Source of the DNA: Chlorobiaceae bacterium
GTDB lineage: Bacteria; Bacteroidota; Chlorobiia; Chlorobiales; Chlorobiaceae
Assembly (NCBI GenBank): GCA_013334965.1
Contig: JAAXWO010000004.1
Coordinates: 124,001-188,000 of the forward strand
Reading direction: 5' to 3'
DNA length: 64,000 bases
Below are positions 22,068 through 31,792 of the stretch, piece after piece; position 1 is the stretch's first letter; each line of letters starts with the position of its first letter. Position numbers and translations under genes: made by a program. The notes under the pieces are model-generated. The model made no database searches and was not told where the DNA came from. It saw nothing but the letters and a program-made list of their open reading frames with translations.

Positions 22068-22172
22068 TACTTGTTAGAAGAGGGTGTGCATCATGTTATC
22101 TTGTCGAAACAGACAATCGGTACGCGAAAAGTTGCCGATCGGGACTGCAGAACCACACAACGGAAACCATCA

Positions 22173-23090
22173 GTGCAGCTATCTTCATTCTCCTGCGGGC
22201 ATGCCGCCTTCGTAGGCGCCCCGAATGCCGGAAAATCGACCCTGTTGAATCGACTGCTTGATCATAAGCTATCTATTGTAACGCCAAAACCGCAAACAAC
22301 AAGAAAAAAAATAACCGGTATTTACCATGACGACAGAAGCCAGATCGTCATCCTCGACACGCCCGGAATCATGGACCCGAAACAGGCGCTGCACGAATCC
22401 ATGCTCGAGATCACCAGGCAGTCGCTCAGGGAGGCAGATGTCATTGTCGCACTGATTCCGCTGGCCAAAGGTGATGAACCGTTCGACAGGAAATTTGCCG
22501 AAGAGTTGATCAGCAAATGGGTAAAACCCGCCGGGAAACCATTTATCATCGCGCTGAACAAGTCTGATCTGGTCTCCGGAAGTATCGTCGCGGATATCCA
22601 GAATGAGCTTGTTGACGCATATCGACCTTTAGCCGTCCCGGCTCTGTCGGCCCTGAGCGGCGACAACGTACAGGAGTTGGTTGAGTTGATCCGGCCTACG
22701 CTTCCCCTCGACGAACCGCTCTATCCGGACGACATCCTGAGCATCGAACCGGAACGGTTCTTTGCCTCCGAGATTGTCCGCGAAAAGATCTTTATCCTTT
22801 ATGGCCGCGAGATCCCCTACTCGACCGAGGTGGTCATCGACGAATTCAAGGAACAGCACGAAAACGATCCGCGGAAAAAAGAGCTCATCCGCTGCTCGAT
22901 CATCGTCGAACGCAACAGCCAGAAGCAGATCATCGTAGGAGCCAAAGGCGCAGCCCTGAAAAAACTCGGCCAGGCCGCACGCCTCGATATTGAGAACATG
23001 CTCGGCAGGCCGGTATACCTCGAGATTTTCGTGAAAGTCCGCCCCGACTGGCGGAAAAAGAAGAACCTGCTGAAGAGTTACGGGTATTGA
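22173..23090 (+). CDS. era: GTPase Era
   Basis: Ribosome-assembly GTPase that binds 16S rRNA. GTPase motifs: G1 GAPNAGKS, G3 DTPG, G4 NKSD, with a C-terminal KH domain containing [17 protein letters not shown]. The open frame extends upstream to 21942 across the start of rodA. The GTG at 22173 puts the G1 motif at the normal distance and gives 305 residues, the expected Era size, so I choose it. Divergent from rodA. Confidence 0.93.
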   Translation: MQLSSFSCGHAAFVGAPNAGKSTLLNRLLDHKLSIVTPKPQTTRKKITGIYHDDRSQIVILDTPGIMDPKQALHESMLEITRQSLREADVIVALIPLAKGDEPFDRKFAEELISKWVKPAGKPFIIALNKSDLVSGSIVADIQNELVDAYRPLAVPALSALSGDNVQELVELIRPTLPLDEPLYPDDILSIEPERFFASEIVREKIFILYGREIPYSTEVVIDEFKEQHENDPRKKELIRCSIIVERNSQKQIIVGAKGAALKKLGQAARLDIENMLGRPVYLEIFVKVRPDWRKKKNLLKSYGY

Positions 23091-23115
23091 GGAGGGCGCG
23101 AAGAGAATGTGGGAA

Positions 23116-23157
23116 ATGGACGGTATGGACGTAATGGACTGAATGGACTGAATGGAC
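23116..23157. repeat. Short ATGGAC repeat tract after era
   Basis: Five ATGGAC copies in about 42 bp, starting roughly 25 bp after the era stop. They are the reverse complement of the GTCCAT tract 230 bp further on. Confidence 0.75.
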
Positions 23158-23387
23158 GCGCCCAAGAGTCTTTGCTGATCCAGGTAGCCTTTCGTGTGGG
23201 CGATTATTCAGACAAAGCATTCTGAAATAATTAATTACAGGCAATATTAGGTGCGTTTATAAGAACTGCCGTATAAAGCTCCGTAAAAAAACGTGTAAAC
23301 CATTTCATGATTATGTGTTATTGCCCTTAGCACCCACTCAGTGGTTACCTGGCTCCTTTGTCTTCTCTTCTTGTCCCCCTCTTTTCT

Positions 23388-23481
23388 TGTCCATTACGTC
23401 CATTCTTACATTCCGTCCATTACGTCCATTCTTACATTCCGTCCATTCCGTCCATTCTTACATTCCGTCCATCCCGTCCAT
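23388..23481. repeat. GTCCAT minisatellite before the rpsA terminator
   Basis: Eight GTCCAT copies arranged as three near-perfect 26-bp units (GTCCATTACGTCCATTC followed by TTACATTCC) plus a partial one. The double-GTCCAT plus ACATTC layout matches the tract at 7.6 kb. The short plus-strand frames here encode Val-His-Ser-rich repeats and are not genes. Confidence 0.9.
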
Positions 23482-23507
23482 TTCCTCTTCGTGTTCCCCC
23501 CAAAAAC

Positions 23508-23539
23508 AAAAAACCCTTCCGTTGCGGGAAGGGTTTTTT
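23508..23539. terminator. Bidirectional intrinsic terminator after rpsA
   Basis: AAAAAACCCTTCC and GGAAGGGTTTTTT form a 13-bp perfect stem with a 6-nt loop, 26 bp beyond the rpsA stop. Confidence 0.92.
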
Positions 23540-23564
23540 GTTATTACAACTGTGATAAAAGCGA

Positions 23565-25319
23565 TCAGCGGCCTTTCGGCTGGGGCTCCAGCTCTGCGCT
23601 GGCGTCCTCGATCTCTTTTTTCTCGTTGGGATGAGCCAGGAGGTAAGCCTCGATCTCTTCCTTGTTCTTGTCCTTGAAGTACTCAAGGGCAGACAGGATG
23701 ATGCGCTTGTTCTCCTTGTCGAACTCGATGACTCTCAGCGGAAGCTCGTCACCCACCTTGAAGGATGAGTGGATATCCTTGACGCCGCCCTGGAGGAGAT
23801 GCGAGACCGGCACGAAACCGTCTACATCGCCAGGAAGGATCACGATGACGCCCTTCTCGATGATCTGGGAGATCTGGCCGGGAGTTTCAGCTCCAACTGC
23901 ATACTTCTGCTCGAATTCGCCCCACGGATCGTTGTTGATCTGTTTGTGGCCGAGAGCGATCCTGCGTGCGTTGACGTCGAATTTCAGCACCTTGACTTCG
24001 AGCTCCTGGTTCTTCTTCACCAGTTCACTTGGGTGGCGGATCTTCTTGGTCCATGAGAGGTCGGAAATGTGGACCAGGCCGTCGACGCCGGGCTCAAGCT
24101 CGACGAACACACCGAAATCGGTGATGTTGCTGACCACACCCTTGTGCAGCGAACTCTCGATGTACTTCTCGGAGAGGGCGATCCAGGGATCTTCGTTGAC
24201 GCGCTTCATCGAGAGCGACAGCTTGGTGTGCTCCTTGTCGATGTTCAGGATGACGCATTCGACTTCCTGGTCGAGCGACACGAACTGGCTCGGGTGCTTG
24301 ATGTGCTGCGTCCAGCTCATTTCGGAGATGTGGACAAGGCCTTCGATTCCTTTCTCGATCTCGACGAACGCGCCGTAATCGGTGATCGACACAACGCGGC
24401 CTTTCGCCTTGATGCCGACAGGGTATTTGATTTCGATATTTTCCCACGGATGGGCTTCGAGCTGCTTCATGCCGAGAGAGACCCTCTTGGTGTTCTCGTC
24501 GAAGCCGACGACGACAACCTTGATAGGCTGGTCGAGCTCGACCACTTCGGACGGATGGTTGATCCTGCCCCAGGTGATATCGGTGATGTGAACGAGGCCG
24601 TCAAGACCGCCGAGATCGACGAAGATACCGAAGTCGGTAATGTTCTTGACTGTGCCTTCGAGGACCATGCCGACCTTGATGTTGGCGAGCATCTCCTCAC
24701 GCTTGGCCGCATACTCCTCTTCGAGGATGACCTTGTGGCTGACGACGATGTTCTGGGTGACCGGGTTGATCTTGACGACCCTGAAGTCCATCGTCTTGCC
24801 GACGAGCGCATCGAAATCGCGGACCGGCTTGACATCGATCTGTGAACCGGGAAGGAACGCTTCGACGCCCGAAAGGGATACCGTCATGCCGCCCTTGACC
24901 CTGTTGATGATCTTGCCGTTGATGATGGTGTCGTTCTCGATTGAATCGTAGATCTTGTCCCAGATCCTGAGAACGTCTGCTTTCCTCTTGGAGAGGATGA
25001 GCTGACCCATCTTGTCCTCGATGTTTTCGAGGTAAACTTCCACTTCGTCGCCGACCTGGATCTCGTCTTCGTCCCTGAACTCGAGAAGCGACACGATACC
25101 TTCGGATTTGAACCCGACGTCGATGGTCACGTCCTTGTTCGAGATCGAAACGATACGACCCTTTACGATCTCCTCTTCGGTGATCTCGGAGAGGGTGCTC
25201 GTGTAGAGCGACTCCATCTGCGCGAGCTCAGCTTCTTCGTAATGAGCGAAAATCTTGATCTTTTTTCTGCCCGGTACGATTTTCGTCTGCGGCTTTTCCA
25301 GCGTTTGTGTTTCTGACAT
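23565..25319 (-). CDS. rpsA: 30S ribosomal protein S1
   Basis: Ribosomal protein that captures and unwinds mRNA at initiation. The 584-residue acidic protein contains six S1 OB-fold repeats starting at about residues 50, 134, 217, 303, 390 and 475. Repeats 3 to 5 each contain a [18 protein letters not shown]-type strand followed by [10 protein letters not shown]. Six repeats and this length are normal for a Gram-negative S1. GGAAGGA precedes the ATG. cmk lies upstream on the same strand across 126 bp, an arrangement common in bacteria, so the two may share a transcript. Confidence 0.96.
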   Translation of the reverse strand: MSETQTLEKPQTKIVPGRKKIKIFAHYEEAELAQMESLYTSTLSEITEEEIVKGRIVSISNKDVTIDVGFKSEGIVSLLEFRDEDEIQVGDEVEVYLENIEDKMGQLILSKRKADVLRIWDKIYDSIENDTIINGKIINRVKGGMTVSLSGVEAFLPGSQIDVKPVRDFDALVGKTMDFRVVKINPVTQNIVVSHKVILEEEYAAKREEMLANIKVGMVLEGTVKNITDFGIFVDLGGLDGLVHITDITWGRINHPSEVVELDQPIKVVVVGFDENTKRVSLGMKQLEAHPWENIEIKYPVGIKAKGRVVSITDYGAFVEIEKGIEGLVHISEMSWTQHIKHPSQFVSLDQEVECVILNIDKEHTKLSLSMKRVNEDPWIALSEKYIESSLHKGVVSNITDFGVFVELEPGVDGLVHISDLSWTKKIRHPSELVKKNQELEVKVLKFDVNARRIALGHKQINNDPWGEFEQKYAVGAETPGQISQIIEKGVIVILPGDVDGFVPVSHLLQGGVKDIHSSFKVGDELPLRVIEFDKENKRIILSALEYFKDKNKEEIEAYLLAHPNEKKEIEDASAELEPQPKGR

Positions 25320-25445
25320 TAATGTTTTCCTTCCTCTCTGGTGATTTACCGGCAGCCGCGAGAGATTTAAGCCGCAGGTTTTAGGTTATTGATACGTCAA
25401 CAGAACAACTTCAAAAAAACTACCGAAGATAACACTCCTTCGGTT

Positions 25446-26144
25446 TCACTCCCCAACTATTTTAACGACCAGGTCATAAACATATCCGACCTGCTCCTCT
25501 ATGGTCATGGTGGAAGTATCGACCATCACGGCATCGGGATGTCGTTTCAAGGGCGCGTGTGTTCGCTCCTCGTCATCGCGGTCCCGTTTCCTGATCTCCT
25601 CTTCAAGCTCTTCGACAGTCGGCACCCCGTCACCGCCGCCCTTGAGCGAAAGTTCCGCGTGTCGGCGTCTTGCCCGCTCGCGCGGATCGGCCACAAGGAA
25701 TATCTTGAGCTCGGCTTCGGGAAAAACGACGGTGCCGATGTCCCGGCCGTCCATGACGACGCCCTTCGACGAACCCATCTGCTGCTGAAGCTCACGCAGC
25801 CTGTCCCTTACCGGTTTGAGCGAACTGATGAAACTGACTTCACGGCTGACGCTGTTCTCCCTGATCGCTTCGGAGACATCCTCACCGTCGAGGAACACGC
25901 GGTCGCCGCGGAATTCGATCGTCATATCCTGAATCACCCCGGAAACCTTCGAGGAGTCCCGGTGCAGCTCATCGAGCAGACCTGCCTTTATCACACCGAG
26001 CGTCACCGACCGGTACATTGCCCCGGTATCGATGTATGTATAACCCAGCCTGCCGGCGAGTATCCGGGCCGTCGTGCTTTTGCCCGAAGCGGCCGGACCG
26101 TCTATGGCAATAATGATAAGTTTCCTTCCGATACGACGCTCCAC
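25446..26144 (-). CDS. cmk: Cytidylate kinase
   Basis: Phosphorylates CMP and dCMP to the diphosphates. The P-loop GPAASGKST lies near the N terminus, followed by [27 protein letters not shown] and the LID region [14 protein letters not shown]. The 232-residue length is normal. Translation starts at a GTG (26144); no ATG is available at a sensible distance. Upstream of rpsA on the same strand. Confidence 0.95.
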   Translation of the reverse strand: MERRIGRKLIIIAIDGPAASGKSTTARILAGRLGYTYIDTGAMYRSVTLGVIKAGLLDELHRDSSKVSGVIQDMTIEFRGDRVFLDGEDVSEAIRENSVSREVSFISSLKPVRDRLRELQQQMGSSKGVVMDGRDIGTVVFPEAELKIFLVADPRERARRRHAELSLKGGGDGVPTVEELEEEIRKRDRDDEERTHAPLKRHPDAVMVDTSTMTIEEQVGYVYDLVVKIVGE

Positions 26145-26257
26145 TGCATTTTGGTTTAGCCTGTAATTTTATAAAAAATATTTGCTTTTTCCAAACATAT
26201 TGAGTACATGTTATCACCGTGAAAAATGCGGTTTTTCGTCAACAAACGCGCCCACCC

Positions 26258-27349
26258 ATGTCACTTCGCTGCGGCATTGTCGGTTTGCCCAACGTCGGCA
26301 AATCAACCCTGTTCAATGCCATCACGGCCAAACAGGCCGAAGCTGCCAACTATCCGTTCTGCACCATCGAACCTAACGTAGGCAGCGTTCTGGTTCCCGA
26401 CCATCGTCTCCAGGAGATCGCCAACGTCGTCAAGACGCCGGTACTCGTCCCCGCGATGCTCGAAATCGTCGATATCGCCGGCCTCGTCAGGGGCGCAAGC
26501 AAGGGCGAGGGTCTCGGCAACCAGTTCCTGTCGCATATCAGGGAGGTTGATGCGATCATCCACGTCGTCCGCTGTTTCGACGACCCGAACATCATCCATG
26601 TCGAAGGTAAAATCGATCCGGCAGGCGATATCGCCACCATCGAAACCGAACTCATGCTCGCCGACCTCGACAGCATGGAAAAGAGGATGGACAAACTCCG
26701 CAAGGGGGCTCGCAAGGAGAAGGAGCAGCAGCAGCTCGTCGATCTGGGAGAAAAGATCGTTGCCGGGCTCGGCGAGGGCGTCCCTGTGCGCAGGATCCTC
26801 GAAAGCGACGAAGAGCGCGAAATGGCGAAGCAGTTCTTCCTGCTGACGGCAAAGCCTGAGCTCTATGCCGCCAACGTGTCGGAAAACGACCTGCCCGACG
26901 GCAACGAGTATACTGCGATGGTCGCAGAGATCGCGGCAGCCAGCGGCTCGAAAATGCTGATCATCAGCGCGAAGGCTGAAGCGGACATCGCGGAGCTTCC
27001 CGAAGAGGAGCGCCCTGATTTCCTCGAAAGCCTCGGCCTTGAAATGTCGGGCCTCGATCGCCTGATCAGGACCGCCTATGACCTGCTCGGCCTGCACAAC
27101 TACTTCACGGCAGGCGTCAAGGAGGTCCATGCCTGGACCATCCGCAAGGGTGCCGCCGCTCCTGAGGCCGCTGCCGCCATCCACTCCGATTTCGAGAAGG
27201 GGTTCATCAGGGCAGAGGTCATGCACTACACCGACCTGATCACCCTCGGCTCCGAGCAGAAGGTCAAGGAGGCCGGCAAGATGCGTTCCGAAGGAAAGGA
27301 GTACATTGTCAAGGATGGAGACGTGATCGTGTTCCGGTTTAATGTTTAA
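26258..27349 (+). CDS. ychF: Ribosome-binding ATPase YchF
   Basis: Obg-like NTPase that associates with ribosomes and prefers ATP. The P-loop GLPNVGKST and [20 protein letters not shown] are clear, and the G4-like motif is NVSEND, the altered form characteristic of YchF/OLA1 rather than NKxD. The C terminus is the TGS domain ending [10 protein letters not shown]. The frame opens at a GTG at 26219, but the ATG at 26258 directly precedes the domain and gives 363 residues, the usual size. Confidence 0.96.
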   Translation: MSLRCGIVGLPNVGKSTLFNAITAKQAEAANYPFCTIEPNVGSVLVPDHRLQEIANVVKTPVLVPAMLEIVDIAGLVRGASKGEGLGNQFLSHIREVDAIIHVVRCFDDPNIIHVEGKIDPAGDIATIETELMLADLDSMEKRMDKLRKGARKEKEQQQLVDLGEKIVAGLGEGVPVRRILESDEEREMAKQFFLLTAKPELYAANVSENDLPDGNEYTAMVAEIAAASGSKMLIISAKAEADIAELPEEERPDFLESLGLEMSGLDRLIRTAYDLLGLHNYFTAGVKEVHAWTIRKGAAAPEAAAAIHSDFEKGFIRAEVMHYTDLITLGSEQKVKEAGKMRSEGKEYIVKDGDVIVFRFNV

Positions 27350-27395
27350 GTGATCCGACAGATCGGTCAGATCAAAGAAGCTTATAACAAGCCCT

Positions 27396-28214
27396 ATGCC
27401 TCAGCACAAGATTTCGGCTGACAGCCCGATCGGCATTTTCGATTCGGGCGTCGGCGGCCTGACTGTCGTCAAGGCTGTCCAGGCATGCCTGCCTTCCGAG
27501 CGCATCATCTATTTCGGCGATACGGCACGCGTGCCCTACGGGCCGAAATCCCAGGTGACCATCAGGAAATATGCCCGCGAGGACACCGAGCTCCTGATGA
27601 AGCATCAACCGAAAATGATCATCGTGGCCTGCAATACCGTATCGGCCCTCGCACTCGACGTGGTTCAGCAGACCAGCGGCGACATCCCGGTCATCGGCGT
27701 CCTGAAGGCGGGTGCGGAACTTGCCGCCCGTCAGTCCAGAAGCGGCAGGATCGGCGTCATCGGCACCCAGGCGACCATCCATTCCAACGCTTACGCCTGC
27801 GCCATCAACGAGCTCGACCCGAACCTTGAGGTCTTCTCTAAAGCCTGTCCCCTGTTCGTTCCTCTCGCTGAAGAGGGATTCATCGACCATCCCGCGACAC
27901 GCCTTGTCGCCGGTGAGTACCTCTCGGAGCTCCTCACCAGTAAGATTGACACCCTTGTGCTCGGTTGCACGCACTACCCGATCCTGCGCGGCATGATTGA
28001 AAGCATCAGCGGAGCCGGCGTCAATATCATCGATTCGGCTGAAGCTGTGGCAAGCAAGGCAAAATATCTGCTTGCGTCCGAAGGCATGCTGAACCCCGGA
28101 ACCGGCCAGGCCATGCCGCACCTCATGGTCAGCGACCTGCCACAGAAGTTCCGTGAGCTCTACAGACTCTTCATGGGAACCGAGATGCCGGACGTGGAGC
28201 TTGTAGGAATGTAG
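27396..28214 (+). CDS. murI: Glutamate racemase
   Basis: Makes D-glutamate for peptidoglycan. The 272-residue protein has [13 protein letters not shown] at the N terminus and the two catalytic cysteines in VACNTVSA (Cys79) and LGCTHYP (Cys191). It starts 46 bp after ychF on the same strand and is followed by a repeat-bearing spacer. Confidence 0.96.
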   Translation: MPQHKISADSPIGIFDSGVGGLTVVKAVQACLPSERIIYFGDTARVPYGPKSQVTIRKYAREDTELLMKHQPKMIIVACNTVSALALDVVQQTSGDIPVIGVLKAGAELAARQSRSGRIGVIGTQATIHSNAYACAINELDPNLEVFSKACPLFVPLAEEGFIDHPATRLVAGEYLSELLTSKIDTLVLGCTHYPILRGMIESISGAGVNIIDSAEAVASKAKYLLASEGMLNPGTGQAMPHLMVSDLPQKFRELYRLFMGTEMPDVELVGM

Positions 28215-28229
28215 GGGAAATGGATAATT

Positions 28230-28257
28230 GATAATGGATAATGGATAATGGATAATG
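28230..28257. repeat. Four tandem copies of GATAATG
   Basis: A perfect 7-bp repeat, four units long, 16 bp after murI. The Cs of the ATGGAC core seen elsewhere are replaced, but the ATGGA trinucleotide theme is retained across the unit joins. Confidence 0.9.
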
Positions 28258-28291
28258 AAAGATAGACTCCTCGATGGTCGTGTTTTATCAA

Positions 28292-28325
28292 GTCCATTAC
28301 GTCCATTCAGTCCATTACGTCCATC
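28292..28325. repeat. GTCCAT repeat tract before ispH
   Basis: Four GTCCAT copies at 9-bp spacing with alternating linkers TAC and TCAG, the same core as at 7.6 and 23.4 kb. Confidence 0.85.
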
Positions 28326-28394
28326 ATTTTCCTTCTCTTTTCGTATCTTACCCCCCTTGAACAAACCGTTAGAAGTACACCCGGCAATACTCCA

Positions 28395-29393
28395 GTGAAA
28401 GTAAACCTTGACAGAACATCATCCGGATTCTGCATCGGAGTGCAGGGCACAATCCATGTGGCCGAGGAGAAGCTCAGGGAGTCTGGCAGCCTCTATTCCC
28501 TTGGGGATGTGGTCCACAACGAAGTGGAAGTCCGTCGGCTCGAAGCGCTCGGCCTGAGTACCATCGACGAGAAAACTTTCGACGGGCTCAAAAATGCGAG
28601 TGTCCTGATCCGCGCCCACGGCGAACCGCCTTCGACCTATGAAACGGCACGGCAGAACAACCTCACGATCACCGATACGACCTGCCCCGTCGTCTCGAAG
28701 CTGCAGAGAACAGCCCGCCTGCTTCATGAACTCGGTTACCAGATCGTCATCTACGGTAAACACACCCATCCTGAAGTGATCGGCATCAACGGGCAGTGCG
28801 CAAACCGTGGCGTCATCATCAAGCATGCCGACCTGTCGGACCCGTCGGAAACCGCCCCGCTCGACCTCAACCGGAAAACGGCCCTGATCTCCCAGACAAC
28901 CATGGACGTGCCGGGCTTCTACGAGCTCAAAGCCAACCTCGAACGCCTTTTCGCCGGCGTCGCCCCCGAAGGCGATAAAGCAGGAACAGGAACGTGGATG
29001 GCCATACGGGACATCGACGTCACAGCGGACCTGACCGGCGTTCGCCCCATGCCGCATCTCGTCTTCAAGGATACCATCTGCAGGCAGGTCTCAAGCCGCA
29101 ACGACAAGCTCAGGGATTTCGCACTCGCCAACGATTGCATCGTCTTCGTGGCAGGCAAGAAAAGCTCGAACGGCCAGGTGCTCTACTCGATCTGCCGGGA
29201 GGCCAACCCTCGAAGCTACTTCATCGAAGATATCTGCGACATCGAACCGGAGTGGTTCGCCACAGCAGGGGGCGAACCTGTGGAGAGCGTGGGAGTGTGC
29301 GGCGCGACCTCAACCCCCATGTGGCACCTCGAAAAGGTCGCCCAGCATATCGAAAAGACCTATGGCCATGGCTCCCCTGACCCGATCGCTTAA
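28395..29393 (+). CDS. ispH: 4-hydroxy-3-methylbut-2-enyl diphosphate reductase
   Basis: Last enzyme of the MEP pathway, producing IPP and DMAPP for carotenoids, quinones and bacteriochlorophyll tails. The [4Fe-4S] ligands are Cys13 (SGFCIGV), Cys97 (TTCPVV) and Cys229 (DTICRQ); a GKKSSNGQ substrate-loop motif and GVCGATSTP follow. The 332 residues start at a GTG (28395), which places Cys13 correctly. Rightward, 63 bp before the ferredoxin-GltD-like gene. Confidence 0.95.
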   Translation: MKVNLDRTSSGFCIGVQGTIHVAEEKLRESGSLYSLGDVVHNEVEVRRLEALGLSTIDEKTFDGLKNASVLIRAHGEPPSTYETARQNNLTITDTTCPVVSKLQRTARLLHELGYQIVIYGKHTHPEVIGINGQCANRGVIIKHADLSDPSETAPLDLNRKTALISQTTMDVPGFYELKANLERLFAGVAPEGDKAGTGTWMAIRDIDVTADLTGVRPMPHLVFKDTICRQVSSRNDKLRDFALANDCIVFVAGKKSSNGQVLYSICREANPRSYFIEDICDIEPEWFATAGGEPVESVGVCGATSTPMWHLEKVAQHIEKTYGHGSPDPIA

Positions 29394-29456
29394 GCGGCCA
29401 TCGAGACAGCGAGCCGTGATGCATTGCCGCAAGGCAACCATGAAACGACATTGACC

Positions 29457-31424
29457 ATGAAATCCGTCTCACTCACTATCGACGGCCGCAGCGTATCGGT
29501 CGACCCGGGGCTCTCGATCCTCGAAGCGGCTCGCAGCAGCGGCATCCACATCCCGACCCTCTGCTTCCATGAAGCCCTGCCTTCGAAGGGCTCATGCTGG
29601 CTCTGCATCGTGGAGCTCAAGGGGCAGAACCGGTTCATCCCAGCCTGCAACACCACGGTATCCGAAGGCATGGTGGTGGAAACCTCGAATGCCGAACTCG
29701 ATGCCATGCGCCGCCAGAGCCTCGAACGTATCATCGCCGTCCATTGCGGCGACTGCCTCGGCCCTTGCGAACTCTCCTGCCCGGCAGGGTGCAACATCCC
29801 GGGATTTGTCGCGGCCATCGCCTCGGGACGCGATGACGACGCCCTCAGGATCATCAGGGATACCATACCTCTTCCCGGCATCCTCGGCAGGGTTTGCCCG
29901 GCCCCCTGCGAAGATGCCTGCCGAAGGCACGGCGTCGACGAACCGGTCTCAATCTGTGCACTGAAACGCTTCACGGCCGACCAGGCTTTCGACACGCCGT
30001 CGTCGCTCCCTGTACGGAAACCCTCCTCAGGGAAGAAAGTGGCTGTCGTCGGCGCAGGTCCTGCCGGTCTTGCCGCCGCCTGGTTCCTGCTCACCTCCGG
30101 TCACGAAGTCACCATCATCGACGCCAATGAAAAGGCCGGCGGAATGATGCGGTACGGCATCCCGAAGTTCAGGCTGCCAGATGCGGTCATCGATGCAGAC
30201 ATCGCGCCGATTATGGAGATGGGTGCCAGATTCATGCTTTCGACCACCTTCGGCAGGGATATCGACTGGTCGATGCTGAAAAAGGAGCACGACGCGCTTT
30301 TTCTCAGCATCGGTGCGGCCATGGCCTCTCCCCTCAACATTCCGGGCGAAGAGCTTGACGGCGTCGTGAGCGGGATCGGCTTCCTCCGTGAAGCCGCCTC
30401 AGGCAATGCACGCAATCCAGGTCGTTCGGTTGTCGTTATCGGAGGCGGCAATACGGCCATCGACGCGGCGCGGACTGCACTCCGCCTCGGCGCAGAATCC
30501 GTCACCGTGATGTACAGGAGGGGACGTGAGGAGATGCCGGCAAACCGCATCGAAATCGAGGAGGCCATAGCCGAGGGGATCGAGCTTCGCCTCATGTCGG
30601 CTCCGACAGGAATCGAACCGTCGATTGACGGGCTTGTCATTACGGCTGTGTCCATGAGTCTCGGCGAACCTGACGCCAGCGGTCGAAGACGGCCGGTGCC
30701 CGTCGAGGGTTCGGAATTCACCGTATCGACTGACACGGTGATCACAGCGACAGGGCAGTATGTGAGCCTGCCGGAAGGTGCCGCGCCGGGCATAGGAGTC
30801 GCCGGGAACGGCAACCTCCTCTCCAGATCGGGTTCGATGCAGACGGATGTTCCCGAAATCTTCGCCGGCGGTGACTGCGTCACAGGACCTGACCTGGCCA
30901 TACGGGCGATCGAGCAGGGACGGCTTGCCGCCGAGGCTATAGACCGCTTCCTCAACGGCCTATCTCCTGAAGTCGGCGACCGGCCGTTCAACTCATCATA
31001 CGGAGAGCGCGACCTGGCTCCGCGCAGATTCTATGAAAGGGCCAGGCCTGCTGCGAGGGTTCCTGTGCCGGAACTCCCCGCAACAGAGCGGCGGAGAAGC
31101 TTCAGGGAGGCGGTTTCGGGTTACGGAGTCGAAGATGCGCGGAAAGAGGCCATGCGCTGCCTCCAGTGCCGATGCCGCGCCGTAGATGACTGCCTGTTGC
31201 GGGACCTGGCCACAGCCTTCGGCGTCGCTTCGTGCCCCGGATCTGAAACCCATGAGGATTTCAGCATCGACAGCTCCGGAGCCATCAGGTTTGAACGTGA
31301 AAAATGCGTCGATTGCGGCATCTGCGTACGCACGATCGAATCGAACGTCACAGGGCAGGCCATAGCCTACGTCGAGTTGATCGAGAGTTGTCCTACTGGA
31401 GCGATCAGCGGAAGAAAATCCTGA
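29457..31424 (+). CDS. Ferredoxin-domain/GltD-like flavin oxidoreductase fusion
   Basis: A 655-residue multi-centre redox protein. Residues 1-80 form a complex-I-75-kDa-type [2Fe-2S] domain (CFHEALPSKGSCWLC...C). Next is a Cys-rich GltD-type iron-sulfur region (CGDCLGPCELSCPAGC, later CPAPCEDAC). Then come an FAD site (VVGAGPAGLAAAW) and an NAD(P) site (VVIGGGNTAIDAAR), and the C terminus has further cysteines (CLQCRC, CVDCGIC). The architecture resembles NADPH-dependent glutamate synthase beta-like subunits that feed electrons to partner enzymes. No GltA or hydrogenase partner is adjacent, so the electron acceptor is unknown. The frame opens at a TTG at 29424; the ATG at 29457 starts the ferredoxin domain cleanly. 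Confidence 0.85.
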   Translation: MKSVSLTIDGRSVSVDPGLSILEAARSSGIHIPTLCFHEALPSKGSCWLCIVELKGQNRFIPACNTTVSEGMVVETSNAELDAMRRQSLERIIAVHCGDCLGPCELSCPAGCNIPGFVAAIASGRDDDALRIIRDTIPLPGILGRVCPAPCEDACRRHGVDEPVSICALKRFTADQAFDTPSSLPVRKPSSGKKVAVVGAGPAGLAAAWFLLTSGHEVTIIDANEKAGGMMRYGIPKFRLPDAVIDADIAPIMEMGARFMLSTTFGRDIDWSMLKKEHDALFLSIGAAMASPLNIPGEELDGVVSGIGFLREAASGNARNPGRSVVVIGGGNTAIDAARTALRLGAESVTVMYRRGREEMPANRIEIEEAIAEGIELRLMSAPTGIEPSIDGLVITAVSMSLGEPDASGRRRPVPVEGSEFTVSTDTVITATGQYVSLPEGAAPGIGVAGNGNLLSRSGSMQTDVPEIFAGGDCVTGPDLAIRAIEQGRLAAEAIDRFLNGLSPEVGDRPFNSSYGERDLAPRRFYERARPAARVPVPELPATERRRSFREAVSGYGVEDARKEAMRCLQCRCRAVDDCLLRDLATAFGVASCPGSETHEDFSIDSSGAIRFEREKCVDCGICVRTIESNVTGQAIAYVELIESCPTGAISGRKS

Positions 31425-31453
31425 ATCCTGAGCTTTTGCGTCATGGCATGAGA

Positions 31454-31471
31454 GCCGGGCTGGCGCCCGGC
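31454..31471. terminator. GC-rich hairpin between convergent genes
   Basis: GCCGGGC-TGGC-GCCCGGC lies between the redox gene and the small membrane-protein gene. It has no T run, so termination is only a possibility. Confidence 0.4.
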
Positions 31472-31482
31472 GTTCCGGGCCG

Positions 31483-31782
31483 TCAATCCAGTTTCCTGTC
31501 CGGCGTCGGATGGTCGTTCCTGAACAATCCCTGAATCGACCTGAACATCCCGTCCCCCTTGTGAACGGCTCCCTTGACCGACTGTTCCGCCTTGGTCGCC
31601 TTTTCCACGGGATCGCCGCCATGCCAGGTCACCCATGCGATATAGAGAACGCCAATGGCAGCGAGAACAAACAGAAAATGGATAATCCGCCTGGCGAAGG
31701 ATAAGACGATCATAAGCGAAACGATCACCGCAATGCCGAGGATCAGCGGGTTTCCAGTCAGGAAATCGATAATGTTCTTCAT
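31483..31782 (-). CDS. Small membrane protein of unknown function
   Basis: A 99-residue protein from the ATG at 31782 with two hydrophobic helices (ILGIAVIVSLMIVLSF and IIHFLFVLAAIGVLYIAWVTW) and a charged cytoplasmic-looking tail. The longer frame to 31893 would overlap lpxB and lacks support. It starts 11 bp after the lpxB stop on the same strand and is probably cotranscribed. I do not recognise the family. Confidence 0.7.
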   Translation of the reverse strand: MKNIIDFLTGNPLILGIAVIVSLMIVLSFARRIIHFLFVLAAIGVLYIAWVTWHGGDPVEKATKAEQSVKGAVHKGDGMFRSIQGLFRNDHPTPDRKLD

Positions 31783-31792
31783 GGGGCTTCGA

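Noticed and set aside
23315-23677. Open frames in the GTCCAT repeats
   Set aside because: They translate to low-complexity Val-His-Ser repeats in several frames, an artefact of the tandem DNA.
24069-24845. 258-codon frame antisense to rpsA
   Set aside because: Its internal repetition mirrors the S1 repeats of the sense gene.
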